Source: Fortiea contorta PCC 7126
GTDB lineage: Bacteria; Cyanobacteriota; Cyanobacteriia; Cyanobacteriales; Nostocaceae
Direction of reading: 5' to 3'
Length of the DNA: 64,000 nucleotides
NCBI RefSeq assembly: GCF_000332295.1
Contig: NZ_KB235930.1
Span: forward strand, 3,685,895-3,749,894
The position numbers were made by a program, and so were the translations under genes. Shown in pieces: positions 26,024 to 35,021 of this stretch. The notes under the pieces were generated by a model. It was given only the letters and a program-made list of their open reading frames with translations, searched no databases and was not told where the DNA came from. How positions within the stretch are numbered: the first letter of the stretch is position 1; every line of letters starts with the position of its first letter.

Positions 26024-28051
26024 GTGAAAGGACAGCAATTATTCCATAGCTTTTTGCCTAGTGTGACAGCAGCGGTATTGACAACGCAGCCTACTTGGGC
26101 TGCTAGTGTGAAAGTAAATGGAGTAGAGCTGGTGTCTTCTCCTAGCGTTGTGACCTCTACTCATGGTCAAGCAGTGGTTGCAGATGCGACAAAAGCGCCC
26201 TTCGGCGCCGCCAGCAAGATTACTTCTAGCGCACAACCATACCCTGAGTGGATTTTTGATCATCTCCAGCCTACAGTCCGGGAAACGAGGTCAGGTTTGA
26301 CAACGGGTCAAACACCAAAAGCAGGTAACAGTCAATTTTTCAGTTTGGCTTCTCCCTCTTATCCAATTCAGCAGCCAAACCAAAATTCTGCTGTGAAACC
26401 TCCTGCTGTACAAACAACCTTTGCTTTGATTTCTGCACAGCCACAAATCAACCAAAACAATTATTCTCCACCCCAAAACACCTCGACAAGTAAGCATTCC
26501 GCCGCCAAGTTGTTGGAAACGGCTAGTTGTACACGAGGAAAAGCTGCTGAATGCTTACAAAAAATTAGCTCAGAAAATTGGTTAGCTCAAAATCCTCCCA
26601 CTCAACCAGGAAATATTAACCCTGTTGTGCCTACAGCACCAGTGCAAATCCCGCCGACAAATATCAACCCTGTTGTGCCTACAGCACCTGTACAAATCCC
26701 GCCGACAAATATCAACCCTGGGTCTACAGCACCTGTACAAATTCCCGATAGCTTGAATCAAAATCCCAACCCGCTATTATATCCTACCAAGTCAGAGGAA
26801 GTAGTATCACAAAGCAACCAACCGATTACTTTGGCTCAGGCTTTAGAATTGGCGCGCCGAAACAACCGGGATTTACAAGTGGCAGAATTGCAACTAGAAC
26901 GTAGCCGGGCGGCTTTGAGAGAATCCCAAGCAGCTTTGTTTCCCACAGTGGGGATTGAGGCTAATGGTAGCCGGGGGCGGTCTTCTTCATCTACATTAAA
27001 TGAAAAATTGGGAGGCCCACGAGCCCAAGACACAACTTCGTTCTCTGGTCAAGCACAACTGCAATATAATATTTACACTTCTGGTCAACGGCAAGCGAGT
27101 ATTCGGGCGGCTGAGGAGCAGGTACGCATCAGTGAATTTACTGTAGAGCGCCAGTCTGAGGAAATTCGCTTGAATGTTTCTACTGAATATTACGATTTAC
27201 AACAAGCGGATGAACAAGTACGGATTAATACATCGGCTGTGCAAAACTCACGAGTTAGTTTGAGAGATGCGGAAGCTTTAGAACGAGCTGGGGTGGGTAC
27301 TCGCTTCGATGTGTTGAGATCCCAGGTGAATTTAGCAAATGCAAATCAAGATTTGACTAATGCCTTGTCTCAACAGCAAATAGCTCGCCGTCGTTTGGCA
27401 ACTCGGTTAAGCTTACCACAATTAGCGACAATCACTGCTGCTGATCCGGTGCAATTAGCTGGACTTTGGAATCAGTCATTGGAACAAAGTATCGTCTTGG
27501 CTTTTCAAAACCGTCCAGAATTGCAAGAACAGTTAGCACAACGCAACATCAGTGAACAACAGCGGCGTCAAGCTTTGGCGTCACTAGGGCCACAAATCAG
27601 TTTAGTGGCTAGCTACGATTTGCTAGACAGGTTTGATGATGGTGTGAACATCAGCGATGGTTATTCTTTGGGAGTTAGGGCTACCCTAAATTTGTTTGAT
27701 GGGGGCGCCGCGAGAGCTAGAGCCGCGCAACAACGAGCTAATATAGCGATCGCAGAAACCAATTTCGCTAGCCAGCGTGACCAAATCCGCTTTCAGGTAG
27801 AGAACGCTTTCTATACTCAAAGGTCTAATTTAGATAATGTTCAAACCTCGAATACAGCTTTGGAACAAGCGAGGGAAGCTCTGCGATTAGCACGTTTGCG
27901 TTTTCAAGCAGGCGTTGGGACTCAAATTGATGTGATTAATTCAGAAAATGATTTGACAAGGGCTGAAGGTAATCGCGTCAGAGCCATCCTAGATTATAAC
28001 CGCGCCTTGGCTCAGTTACAGCGCTCTGTCACATCCAGGGCATTTCGATAG
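26024..28051 (+). CDS. hgdD: TolC-family outer membrane efflux protein (HgdD-like)
   Basis: 675 residues from a GTG start. A signal peptide (about 1-28, ending near AAS) precedes a long Pro/Gln/Asn-rich linker (about 30-255). The linker holds three copies (the last shortened) of a 16-residue unit NINPVVPTAPVQIPPT. Two TolC repeats follow (about 265-460 and 480-670), each with coiled-coil helices (LAQALELARRNNRDLQVAELQLERS..., RFQAGVGTQIDVINSENDLTRAEGNRVRA). From memory, the Anabaena gene just after kaiC is hgdD, which with DevBCA exports heterocyst glycolipids; this supports the name. It also serves type I secretion and efflux. Confidence 0.85.
   Translation: MKGQQLFHSFLPSVTAAVLTTQPTWAASVKVNGVELVSSPSVVTSTHGQAVVADATKAPFGAASKITSSAQPYPEWIFDHLQPTVRETRSGLTTGQTPKAGNSQFFSLASPSYPIQQPNQNSAVKPPAVQTTFALISAQPQINQNNYSPPQNTSTSKHSAAKLLETASCTRGKAAECLQKISSENWLAQNPPTQPGNINPVVPTAPVQIPPTNINPVVPTAPVQIPPTNINPGSTAPVQIPDSLNQNPNPLLYPTKSEEVVSQSNQPITLAQALELARRNNRDLQVAELQLERSRAALRESQAALFPTVGIEANGSRGRSSSSTLNEKLGGPRAQDTTSFSGQAQLQYNIYTSGQRQASIRAAEEQVRISEFTVERQSEEIRLNVSTEYYDLQQADEQVRINTSAVQNSRVSLRDAEALERAGVGTRFDVLRSQVNLANANQDLTNALSQQQIARRRLATRLSLPQLATITAADPVQLAGLWNQSLEQSIVLAFQNRPELQEQLAQRNISEQQRRQALASLGPQISLVASYDLLDRFDDGVNISDGYSLGVRATLNLFDGGAARARAAQQRANIAIAETNFASQRDQIRFQVENAFYTQRSNLDNVQTSNTALEQAREALRLARLRFQAGVGTQIDVINSENDLTRAEGNRVRAILDYNRALAQLQRSVTSRAFR
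26611..26740 (+). repeat. 48-bp in-frame tandem repeat in hgdD
   Basis: Two full copies and a shortened third copy of a 48-base unit encode NINPVVPTAPVQIPPT. It lies in the periplasmic linker between the signal peptide and the TolC domain, and is close to identical between copies, so it is a young expansion. Confidence 0.85.
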
Positions 28052-28216
28052 CATTTTTTAGCTTTTTAGTCAAGGTAATTGGTCATGGGCAAAATTTTCA
28101 TTACCAATTACCAATCACATTAGCCGTACCTTCCGACTAAAGACTCATATTTTATAAAGATTATAAAAATTGCAATAACATAGCTGAATGTTTAAGCGTT
28201 CGGCTGGCTAAAAAAT

Positions 28217-28594
28217 ATGACCACAGTTACATCCAAAGAAATAGCACAGTTTCGCTCTCAGTTGGCAGATAACCCAGCAGCAATGGAAGTACTAGATTTG
28301 ATAGAAGACTGTGAAGGCGATTTAGAAGATGCAGCGATGACCCTAGCGATTAGAGTCGGACAACAACCAGAAAGAGCAAATTCAGAGTGGTTAGATGCTT
28401 TAGCCAGACAGTGGCGGTCTGTAATTTGTGAGCAAGGATTTCGAGACGATTTGCTCAATGGGTCAGTGCAAGAGATAATGGAATATTTAGTGTCAATGCC
28501 AACTTTTCCCAGAGTTTTAGCAACACCAGTTTTAATATACGTCCTCAAGCAAGGCGTGAACAACTTCTGTGAGCCACTGGATTCGCTACAGTGA
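28217..28594 (+). CDS. Conserved-looking hypothetical protein
   Basis: 125 residues, helical and acidic, with no signal peptide. Segments such as ALDLIEDCEGDLEDAA-like (VLDLIEDCEGDLEDAAMTLAIR) and EWLDALARQWRSVICEQGFRDD look like a conserved cyanobacterial family, but I cannot name one. It follows hgdD by 165 bases on the same strand and might be co-transcribed with it. Confidence 0.65.
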   Translation: MTTVTSKEIAQFRSQLADNPAAMEVLDLIEDCEGDLEDAAMTLAIRVGQQPERANSEWLDALARQWRSVICEQGFRDDLLNGSVQEIMEYLVSMPTFPRVLATPVLIYVLKQGVNNFCEPLDSLQ

Positions 28595-28652
28595 TGAGGG
28601 ACAGGTTAACACAAATGTGAAAAATCGCCAATTCAGCCTTGCTTCTTGACCT

Positions 28653-28880
28653 TTGACGAAGAAAAGCAAACGTTTAAAGCCGAGTGGAATTATGGGCGGC
28701 TTACTTTTCCCAATTACCCATCACCCATTACCCATTACCCATCACCCATTCCCTATTCCCTATTCCCTATTCCCTGTTCCCTGCTGTAGCCGATTATCAG
28801 AAATTAGGTACAAGATTGATTTGAGACTGATACCCTGTTAATTAAGGGAGAAAGTTTATCAGAGGCTGTTTCTTAAATCA
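28653..28880. repeat. Intergenic simple repeats (cccatta / ccctatt)
   Basis: A pyrimidine-rich array of 7-bp units (cccatca, cccatta, ccctatt) covers about 28708-28782. No gene is supported here; a 62-codon frame across it is a product of the repeat. Confidence 0.65.
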
Positions 28881-29384
28881 ATGAATTACCTTGTCGCCGT
28901 ACTACCAGACCGCATCCAAGCAGAAGCTGCTTATTTAGGATTAGAAAAAGAAGGCATAAAAAGTACTATCCTAGGCAAAGGTTACAAAACTGCCGATGAG
29001 TTCGGCTTGATTGACCCAAAAGAGCAAGCCAAAAAGCAGGCAAAGCTGATGGTGTTCTGGCTAGTACCATTCGGCTTTTTCGCTGGTTTTACCTTTAGCT
29101 TAATCACTGGCTTAGATACCTTTGCTTGGGCGGGTCAAATTGGTAATCATATCATCGGTGGACTGCTGGGTGCTGTCAGTGGCGCAATGGGCGGTGTATT
29201 TGTCGGTGGTGGAATTGGTTTATTTGTTGGTAGTGGCGATGCTTTACCTTATCGCAACCGCTTAGATGCGGGTAAATATTTAGTTGTTGTTGAAGGTTCA
29301 GAAACTCTGACTCGTCAAGCAACCAGAATCTTACGTCAGTTTGAGCCAGAAAATATTCAGGGCTATGCTGACACCGGGAATTAG
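28881..29384 (+). CDS. Hypothetical membrane protein with glycine-zipper segment
   Basis: 167 residues. The N-terminal 45 residues (MNYLVAVLPDRIQAEAAYLGLEKEGI) look like a small alpha/beta domain. Two hydrophobic segments follow (about 55-75 and 88-120), the second being a glycine zipper (IIGGLLGAVSGAMGGVFVGGGIGLFVGSG). The end, KYLVVVEGSETLTRQATRILRQF, is typical of general-stress-like proteins that carry repeats of this fold. No precise family is assigned. It lies 46 bases before the S4-domain gene. Confidence 0.65.
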   Translation: MNYLVAVLPDRIQAEAAYLGLEKEGIKSTILGKGYKTADEFGLIDPKEQAKKQAKLMVFWLVPFGFFAGFTFSLITGLDTFAWAGQIGNHIIGGLLGAVSGAMGGVFVGGGIGLFVGSGDALPYRNRLDAGKYLVVVEGSETLTRQATRILRQFEPENIQGYADTGN

Positions 29385-29430
29385 AGAATGAGGAAGAAAT
29401 AACAAATAACAAACTACAAAAATTGTCAGA

Positions 29431-30210
29431 ATGTTGCCAAGAGAAGAACTTTTAAAGAGTGTTGAAAATCGAGATAGTGTCGCCCGTGTGATTGATCAAG
29501 CGGAACAAGCTATAAAGACGTGGGAAGTCGTGGCGACGGATTTTTTGTCTCCGCCGGAATTGGCGGAAATTCAACGGGTGTTCAGTCGGCTGACAGAGGT
29601 ACAGCTAGTGAATTGGGGCGGGTATCCCCAAGCCGAACGCCAAAGAATAGCGATCGCCCGCGCCGAAATTCCTCTAGATCCATCCCAAGTTGACTTGGTG
29701 CTGCTAGAAATTGCGGGAAATTTTCTGTTTGACACCGCTACACACCGCGACTTTTTAGGCGCAATGCTGGGGACAGGAATTGTCCGCGAAAAAACTGGAG
29801 ATATCGTGGTTTTGGGTGAGAGGGGAGCGCAGGCGATCGTCGCCCCAGATTTGGCAGAATTTCTAGAAATGAATCTCAACCAAGTGCGATCGGTTCCCGT
29901 GAAAACTCGGCAAATTGATTTTAGCGAGTTAAAAGTCAGGGAACCGAAGAAAAAAGAATTAACCACTGTGGAAGCTTCATTGCGATTAGATGCGATCGCC
30001 TCCGCTGGTTTTGGTATGTCTCGCAGCAAAATGGTTGATTTAATCGACTCTGGAGATGTCCGCGTCAATTGGAAGGAAATTACTCAAGCGAGTTCTCAAG
30101 TCAAATCTGGTGATTTAATCGCCATTCGCAGCAAAGGACGCTTAGAAATTGGCGAAATTGCTGTCACTAAAAAAGACCGCTACCGAGTTCAATTAACAAG
30201 GTATATGTAG
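29431..30210 (+). CDS. Photosystem II S4 domain protein (YlmH-like RNA-binding)
   Basis: 259 residues with the YlmH architecture. The N-terminal RNA-recognition-like domain (about 1-170; WGGYPQAERQRIAIAR and FLGAMLGTGIVREKTGDIVV) precedes an S4 RNA-binding domain (about 180-245: EASLRLDAIASAGFGMSRSKMVDLIDSGDVRVN). In cyanobacteria and plants this subfamily is annotated as the photosystem II S4 domain protein; the molecular role is probably RNA or ribosome binding. It lies 46 bases after the membrane protein gene. Confidence 0.85.
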   Translation: MLPREELLKSVENRDSVARVIDQAEQAIKTWEVVATDFLSPPELAEIQRVFSRLTEVQLVNWGGYPQAERQRIAIARAEIPLDPSQVDLVLLEIAGNFLFDTATHRDFLGAMLGTGIVREKTGDIVVLGERGAQAIVAPDLAEFLEMNLNQVRSVPVKTRQIDFSELKVREPKKKELTTVEASLRLDAIASAGFGMSRSKMVDLIDSGDVRVNWKEITQASSQVKSGDLIAIRSKGRLEIGEIAVTKKDRYRVQLTRYM

Positions 30211-30305
30211 TGGGTAATTGGGAATTGGTAATTGGTAATTGGTAATGGGTAATTGGTAATTGGGTCAACAAAAGCCAAATAACCAATCACAAATAACCAA
30301 TAACC
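30211..30305. repeat. Simple repeats (ttggtaa / gggtaa)
   Basis: Tandem aattggtaattggtaa-type units fill the gap between two convergent genes (S4-domain protein and SDR enzyme). They can pair with the following ccaattac-like units (...aataaccaat...) and so may form a weak bidirectional terminator. Confidence 0.5.
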
Positions 30306-30308
30306 AAT

Positions 30309-31091
30309 TCAAGCTTTAAACTGTTTTTCCAACATATTTACTAAAGCGTCTCGCGGGACTAATGCAGATAAATTTGTGATCATCTTACTCAAAAAACTGC
30401 CGCTGACTACGGTAGAATTTCCCTTTTCTAAAGCAGTGAGAGCATCTTTTACTACTTCTTCTGCAGTTGATATTTTATTAGTTTTGCCTGTGAAAGATTG
30501 GGGAAAATCAGCTTCAGTAAAAAAGTCTGTTTCTGTAGGGCCTGGACAAACAACTAAAACACGCACACCATAGCGACGGTTTTCTGCCCAAAGTGATTGA
30601 CTAAAACTGAGCACAAAAGCTTTACTAGCCGCATAAACAGAAAGATATGGTATTGGTTGAAATCCGGCAATAGAAGCGACATTAATAATGCTACCAGCAC
30701 GGCGTTGACGCATCGGCGGTAGAAATTTATGAGTTAAATCTACTAATGCCAAGATGTTTAATTGCACTATCTTGACTTGCTTTTCTCCATCCCGTTCAGC
30801 AAAGTCACCATAGTCGCCAAAACCAGCATTGTTGATTAACAAATCAATAGTTAATCCCAGAGATTTTGTGGCATCAAATACTGCACTAGCAGCATTAGTT
30901 TCTGTTAAATCTTTAACTATAACGTCTACTCGTATATTGTATTTTTCCTGTAATTCTTTGGCTAATTGATTCAGTTTTTCTTCGGAGCGAGCTACAAGAA
31001 CCAAATTTGTTTGACGTGCAGCTAGTTCTTCGGCGAAAGCTTTACCAATACCACCAGATGCACCAGTAATTAAAGCAGTTGTCATGAACAC
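30309..31091 (-). CDS. Short-chain dehydrogenase/reductase
   Basis: 260 residues, classical SDR. The nucleotide-binding motif GASGGIGKA (about 7-15), NNAGFGDYG (about 86) and the catalytic Ser and YAASKAF (Tyr near 153, Lys near 157) are all present, and CPGPTETDFF follows. The substrate cannot be read from the sequence; relatives act on ketones and lipid-derived substrates with NADP(H). It is convergent with the S4-domain gene. Confidence 0.85.
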   Translation of the reverse strand: MFMTTALITGASGGIGKAFAEELAARQTNLVLVARSEEKLNQLAKELQEKYNIRVDVIVKDLTETNAASAVFDATKSLGLTIDLLINNAGFGDYGDFAERDGEKQVKIVQLNILALVDLTHKFLPPMRQRRAGSIINVASIAGFQPIPYLSVYAASKAFVLSFSQSLWAENRRYGVRVLVVCPGPTETDFFTEADFPQSFTGKTNKISTAEEVVKDALTALEKGNSTVVSGSFLSKMITNLSALVPRDALVNMLEKQFKA

Positions 31092-31328
31092 GTTAGGGGT
31101 GAGAGGTGAGAAATTAGATGTTACGGGTTACAGATGAGGAGGTGAAAATATTTCCTAGTCTTTGACCCATAGTTCAATCCCATTATAGTTATTAACAATA
31201 CTTATCGTTGTTTTATGGTAGTGGCGTACTCAAGCGATATACCAAAAAAGTAACAGTGACACCTAGTAGCTTAAGTAGTTTCTCAACAAAAGTGGGAAAA
31301 CTAGAATCATAAGTTACAGAGTTAATCT

Positions 31329-32822
31329 ATGTATCGTCTGAATAAACGGGCTTGGGAAATTTTGGCTGCGGAAGTTCAAAGATGTAGTGGTAATGATCAA
31401 ATCAGTAAAATTGAACAGCAAATAGTCAATAAGCGATTAGAAAAATTGCGTTTAGAAACAGGTTCACCAGCAAAGTTAGAAGAATTGCGCGACGCGGTTG
31501 TAGATGTGTATCCGCAATTTAGCGAGAAGGTGCTCAAGCAAGCTACACAAGCTAATCAGCCGCCGGGAGTGTTCACCAAAATCAAATGGATAACTATACT
31601 TTTGGGTAGTTCAGCCGGGGTGTTGTGGGTGGTGAATTTGCCTTATCCGATGATTCGCTGGCCTGTGGCTAAAGTTGCGCCCATTTTGCTATTGCCTAGC
31701 TACATAAGTATGAATCATCACTATCGTGGAGCAATTAAAGATTTAGAGCAAGCGGATCAGTTGGTAAATAAAGCTACTAGCCCGGCTGATATTGAACTGG
31801 GGGGAGAGAAAGTTAAAGCTGCACAACAACATTTGGATAATTTGCCGGTTTGGTTTTTGGGATATTATCCGCAGTCTTACTGTAATTTATTTGGTTGCAG
31901 TTGGCAATTTACCTTAGATGAGTTTGAAACTGCTCGGCGTCAAGCGGCGCGAATTGATGCCATAGTTTTTCAAGACAAGAATGCTTTGACACCATTAGCT
32001 GAAGCGGAGCAAGCGCTGAAGGTAGCGCAGCAGCATTATGAACAGGCTAATAATACCAAAGAGCGAGAAAAAGCGATCGCTTCTTGGCAAACAGCTTTAG
32101 ATCAATTAGAGCAAATCCCAGCAGCAACATTAGCAAAAGACACAGCCCAAACTAAACTCAAAGCCTACCAACGCGATTTTGACAATGCACGTAATGGCAC
32201 ATTAATTCTCGCTGCTCAAGAATTTGATGTAGAAGCTGAGAAAATCCAACCAACACAGCCAAAAGCTGCATCTGATTTATGGGAGCAAGCAATTAACCGC
32301 CTCAATCAAATCCCTACAGAAAATCCTCGTTATTTGGAAGCGCAAAAATTACTAGCAGCATACCAAGTTAAGCTCAAAACTGCTGTTGAACCAAGAGGCA
32401 ATACATATATTGAAGCAGCGAAGCAATTCGCCCTAGCAGCCGCCAAATCGTCACAAAACCCTCCCCATTCTCCAGATAAGTGGGAGCAAATCGAAAAATT
32501 ATGGCACAAGTCAATTGACCAACTGGAAAATATTCGTGCTGACGAACCGAATTATGTAGCAGCGCAAAAGTTACTAGCAGAATATCAAACTAATTTAGGC
32601 ATCATCGAAACTCGGCGAAAAGCAGAAACCGCAGCCCAAGCGACCCTCAAAGAAGCTCATCAACAAATTCAAAGTTTGATTGCTTCTCCTCCCTCCGAGC
32701 CACAACGCCTCAAGGCAGAAATCCAAGGTATTATCAATCTGCTCAGAACTGTGAAAGCGGGGACAACAGCTTATCCAGAAGCACAAAGATTACTGATATC
32801 GGCACAAAAAAGATTGCAGTAG
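31329..32822 (+). CDS. Hypothetical membrane-anchored protein with helical repeats
   Basis: 497 residues. An N-terminal cytoplasmic helical part (1-75) precedes two hydrophobic segments (about 80-100 and 108-125). A long, Ala/Gln/Glu-rich helical region (130-497) follows, with TPR-like units that repeat around W-x-(Q/K)-A-(I/L)-(D/N)-(Q/R)-L-(E/N)-(Q/N)-I (for example SWQTALDQLEQIP, LWEQAINRLNQIP, LWHKSIDQLENIR). I count three clear copies. Probably a scaffold; no specific function is recognised. Confidence 0.7.
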   Translation: MYRLNKRAWEILAAEVQRCSGNDQISKIEQQIVNKRLEKLRLETGSPAKLEELRDAVVDVYPQFSEKVLKQATQANQPPGVFTKIKWITILLGSSAGVLWVVNLPYPMIRWPVAKVAPILLLPSYISMNHHYRGAIKDLEQADQLVNKATSPADIELGGEKVKAAQQHLDNLPVWFLGYYPQSYCNLFGCSWQFTLDEFETARRQAARIDAIVFQDKNALTPLAEAEQALKVAQQHYEQANNTKEREKAIASWQTALDQLEQIPAATLAKDTAQTKLKAYQRDFDNARNGTLILAAQEFDVEAEKIQPTQPKAASDLWEQAINRLNQIPTENPRYLEAQKLLAAYQVKLKTAVEPRGNTYIEAAKQFALAAAKSSQNPPHSPDKWEQIEKLWHKSIDQLENIRADEPNYVAAQKLLAEYQTNLGIIETRRKAETAAQATLKEAHQQIQSLIASPPSEPQRLKAEIQGIINLLRTVKAGTTAYPEAQRLLISAQKRLQ

Positions 32823-32869
32823 TGAATTTTTTAGAAAATCTATGCTATATTTGATAATCGTGTGGTTAA

Positions 32870-32943
<74 letters not shown>

Positions 32944-33014
32944 TCATTTTTTTGTATAGCGGCTAATTGTTTTTGATATACCGACCAACCGGGAGGTGCG
33001 GTGAGTGTGTCAAA

Positions 33015-33287
33015 ATTGCTTACGCCGAAACAGCAAATGCGTACCCCGAAATAGCAAATGCTTACGCCGAAATAGCAAATGCTTACGCCGAAATAGCAAA
33101 TGCTTACGCCAAAATAGCAATTATGCTCGCCGAAACAGCAAATGCGATCGCTGAAATAGCAAATGCTTACGCCAAAATAGCAAATGCTTACGCCGAAATA
33201 GCAAATGCTTACGCCGAAATAGCAAATGCTTACGCCAAAACAGCAAATGCTTACGCCGAAATAGCAATTATGCTCGCCGAAATAGCA
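33015..33287 (+). repeat. 21-bp tandem repeat array (13 units)
   Basis: Thirteen units of 21 bases, consensus gcaaatgcttacgccgaaata, run without interruption. Because 21 is a multiple of three, one frame stays open across the array and reads heptapeptides of the form NAYAEIA. The variant units are NAYAKIA, IMLAETA and NAIAEIA. The frame has only a TTG start at 32967 and no good ribosome site, and it runs past the stop of the DUF559 gene on the other strand. I treat it as a minisatellite rather than a gene. Confidence 0.85.
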
Positions 33288-33293
33288 AAAGGG

Positions 33294-33686
33294 TTAGGGT
33301 GGGGTAACATCCCTCAACCTACAAATAACTTCCCTAATCTTATCCACCGCACCATCAATATTTTGATAAACTTCTTGATTTGTAAATCTCAAAAACCTCG
33401 TACCTTTTGATTCCAAAAATGCTTGGCGATCGCGGTCATATTCTAGAACTTCATCTTGATAGTGACTATCACCATCAATTTCTATGGCAAGTCTCAATTC
33501 TGGAGAATAAAAATCAACTACAAATCTGTCAATACTGTATTGTCTGCGAAATTTACAGCTTTCAATTTGTTGATTTCTAAGTTTTGCCCAAACTAATTTT
33601 TCAGCTGGGGGCATATTGTTTCTGAGAGTTTGCCGTTTTTGCTTTTCTGAGGTTTGGTTATACAGTTTTGTCATCAGCGTTTTCAT
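33294..33686 (-). CDS. DUF559 (VSR-like endonuclease fold) protein
   Basis: 130 residues from ATG 33686; ATGs at residues 5 and 25 are alternatives. The DUF559 pattern is complete: NNMPPAEKLVWAKLRNQQ, FRRQYSIDRFVVDFYSPELRLAIEIDGDSHY and RDRQAFLESKGTRFLRF. The Asp/Glu-x-Asp in DFY...EIDGD matches the PD-(D/E)xK nuclease core of VSR-related proteins. Its last codons (DVTPP) fall in a dispersed repeat, gggttagggtggggtaa, which recurs just upstream of the gene at 33813. Biological role is unknown. Confidence 0.85.
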   Translation of the reverse strand: MKTLMTKLYNQTSEKQKRQTLRNNMPPAEKLVWAKLRNQQIESCKFRRQYSIDRFVVDFYSPELRLAIEIDGDSHYQDEVLEYDRDRQAFLESKGTRFLRFTNQEVYQNIDGAVDKIREVICRLRDVTPP

Positions 33687-34068
33687 ATTCCTGGACTGTG
33701 CTTATTATTCCCAGGATTACCCCCCTTGGAAAGGGGGGAGACAAAAAAATTAAGTTCTCTCGCCTTGATAAAGGGAAATTAGAAATTCAGTTCCCTCCCC
33801 TTTATAAGGGGAGGGTTAGGGTGGGGTAATTCAATAACTTGCGTGTACACCGTCGCCTTTTTAAGGAGGAGCTAAAACTTTTTACCCCCTAATTTTTCGG
33901 AAATTGAGGTTAATGCTGTTGAAGCTTCATCATTGATCAAATAGTCTCTTTAATACCATTTCACTGCCGAAAACTAATTTTAATTCCCCATCTTTACTTA
34001 CACCTATAGAGAAATCAACACAAATAGGCAAGAGTTAGAGCAAGTTATCCTAACTAATATCACATCAA
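33687..34068. other. Intergenic region with dispersed palindromes
   Basis: 382 bases without a gene. It holds a C/G hairpin at about 33720-33738 (ccccctt/aaggggg), a second hairpin at 33793-33815 (ccctcccc/ggggaggg), and the 17-bp gggttagggtggggtaa at 33813-33829, also found at 33291-33307. The remainder is downstream of the LuxR gene and AT-rich. Confidence 0.65.
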
Positions 34069-34704
34069 TTAACGAAAAGAAATACCTGACATTTTTAGTT
34101 TTTCTAACACAGTTATCATCGCTTTGAAACGGGTTTGCACTCCTAGTTTTGAGTAGACATGCTCTAAATGCTTTTTGACAGTGCGATCGCTACAACCAAA
34201 AACCTCGGCAATCTCTGCATTCGTCTTACCTTGCATTACCCAAAACATCACTTCTGCTTCCCGCTTGGTTAAGCCTAAGGACTCTATTGCTCCTATTGAT
34301 AAATAACATAATTTTATTTCTTCTAAAAATAAGATATATTCATCACTTTTTTCATCAATAATCATGCGAATTGTCAGTTTTTCATTCTCTTGGATCACAC
34401 AGAAAAGCAAGCTATGGGCTGGGTCTTCATACGGGTGTGTTAGGAATCTAATTTGATTGTTTAACCATGTTTGTAAGTTTTCTGGTAAGCAATTGATATC
34501 TAAAGAAAAATCGTCAAAATATTTGTTTAATAATCTCCTGGCTGACTGGCTCATAAATTGGAATTGACCAGTATCAGAAACGATAATAATATTTAATAAT
34601 TCTATTACTCTCTTAATCTGCGCTAACTCTTGCTCGGCGCGGATAGATGCGATCGCGCTTTGATAAGATTGACGCAGTTTAGCATGTGGAATGTTGAAAT
34701 CCAT
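34069..34704 (-). CDS. LuxR-family transcriptional regulator
   Basis: 211 residues. The C-terminal helix-turn-helix is a clear GerE/LuxR domain (about 145-205: LTKREAEVMFWVMQGKTNAEIAEVFGCSDRTVKKHLEHVYSKLGV). The N-terminal 140 residues look like a PAS-type sensor (IIIVSDTGQFQFMSQSARRLLNKYF), without a receiver Asp motif. It is divergent from the RTX gene, so it may control it; that is inference. Confidence 0.82.
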   Translation of the reverse strand: MDFNIPHAKLRQSYQSAIASIRAEQELAQIKRVIELLNIIIVSDTGQFQFMSQSARRLLNKYFDDFSLDINCLPENLQTWLNNQIRFLTHPYEDPAHSLLFCVIQENEKLTIRMIIDEKSDEYILFLEEIKLCYLSIGAIESLGLTKREAEVMFWVMQGKTNAEIAEVFGCSDRTVKKHLEHVYSKLGVQTRFKAMITVLEKLKMSGISFR

Positions 34705-35021
34705 ACAAACCCCGCATTTGTGAGAGGTGGGCTTTTGTCCGTGCTAATTGCATATACGACCAGAATTTTTGATTATGCATCTACTTTGTCAAAATATTTC
34801 TACACAAAGTCTACACATCTAAAATCACGTGCCGATTTAGAAATTCTGCACTTATCTATAGGTGGAAGTTTTATGAATTATGCAGCCAGATGTAAAAATT
34901 TTAGACTCGATGAAACTTGCACAAAAAAGTACGTTTTTTGTCGTATTGTCAGCAAAATTTTCCTTTGATAATCTACAAACAAACCACATCAGGTTTGTAA
35001 CTTACATACAGGAGAATCACA
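34705..35021. other. Divergent promoter region of luxR-type and RTX genes
   Basis: 317 bases without a real gene. It must hold promoters for both flanking genes. A good ribosome binding site (caggaga, ending 9 bases before the ATG) precedes the RTX gene at 35022. Confidence 0.55.

Noticed and set aside
33015-33287. Regular repeats that might be a CRISPR array
   Set aside because: The 21-base units are directly adjacent with no unique spacers, and no cas genes are near.
32967-33410. A 147-residue gene made of NAYAEIA repeats
   Set aside because: Only a TTG start, no ribosome site, and its end is antisense to the DUF559 gene; kept as a repeat only.
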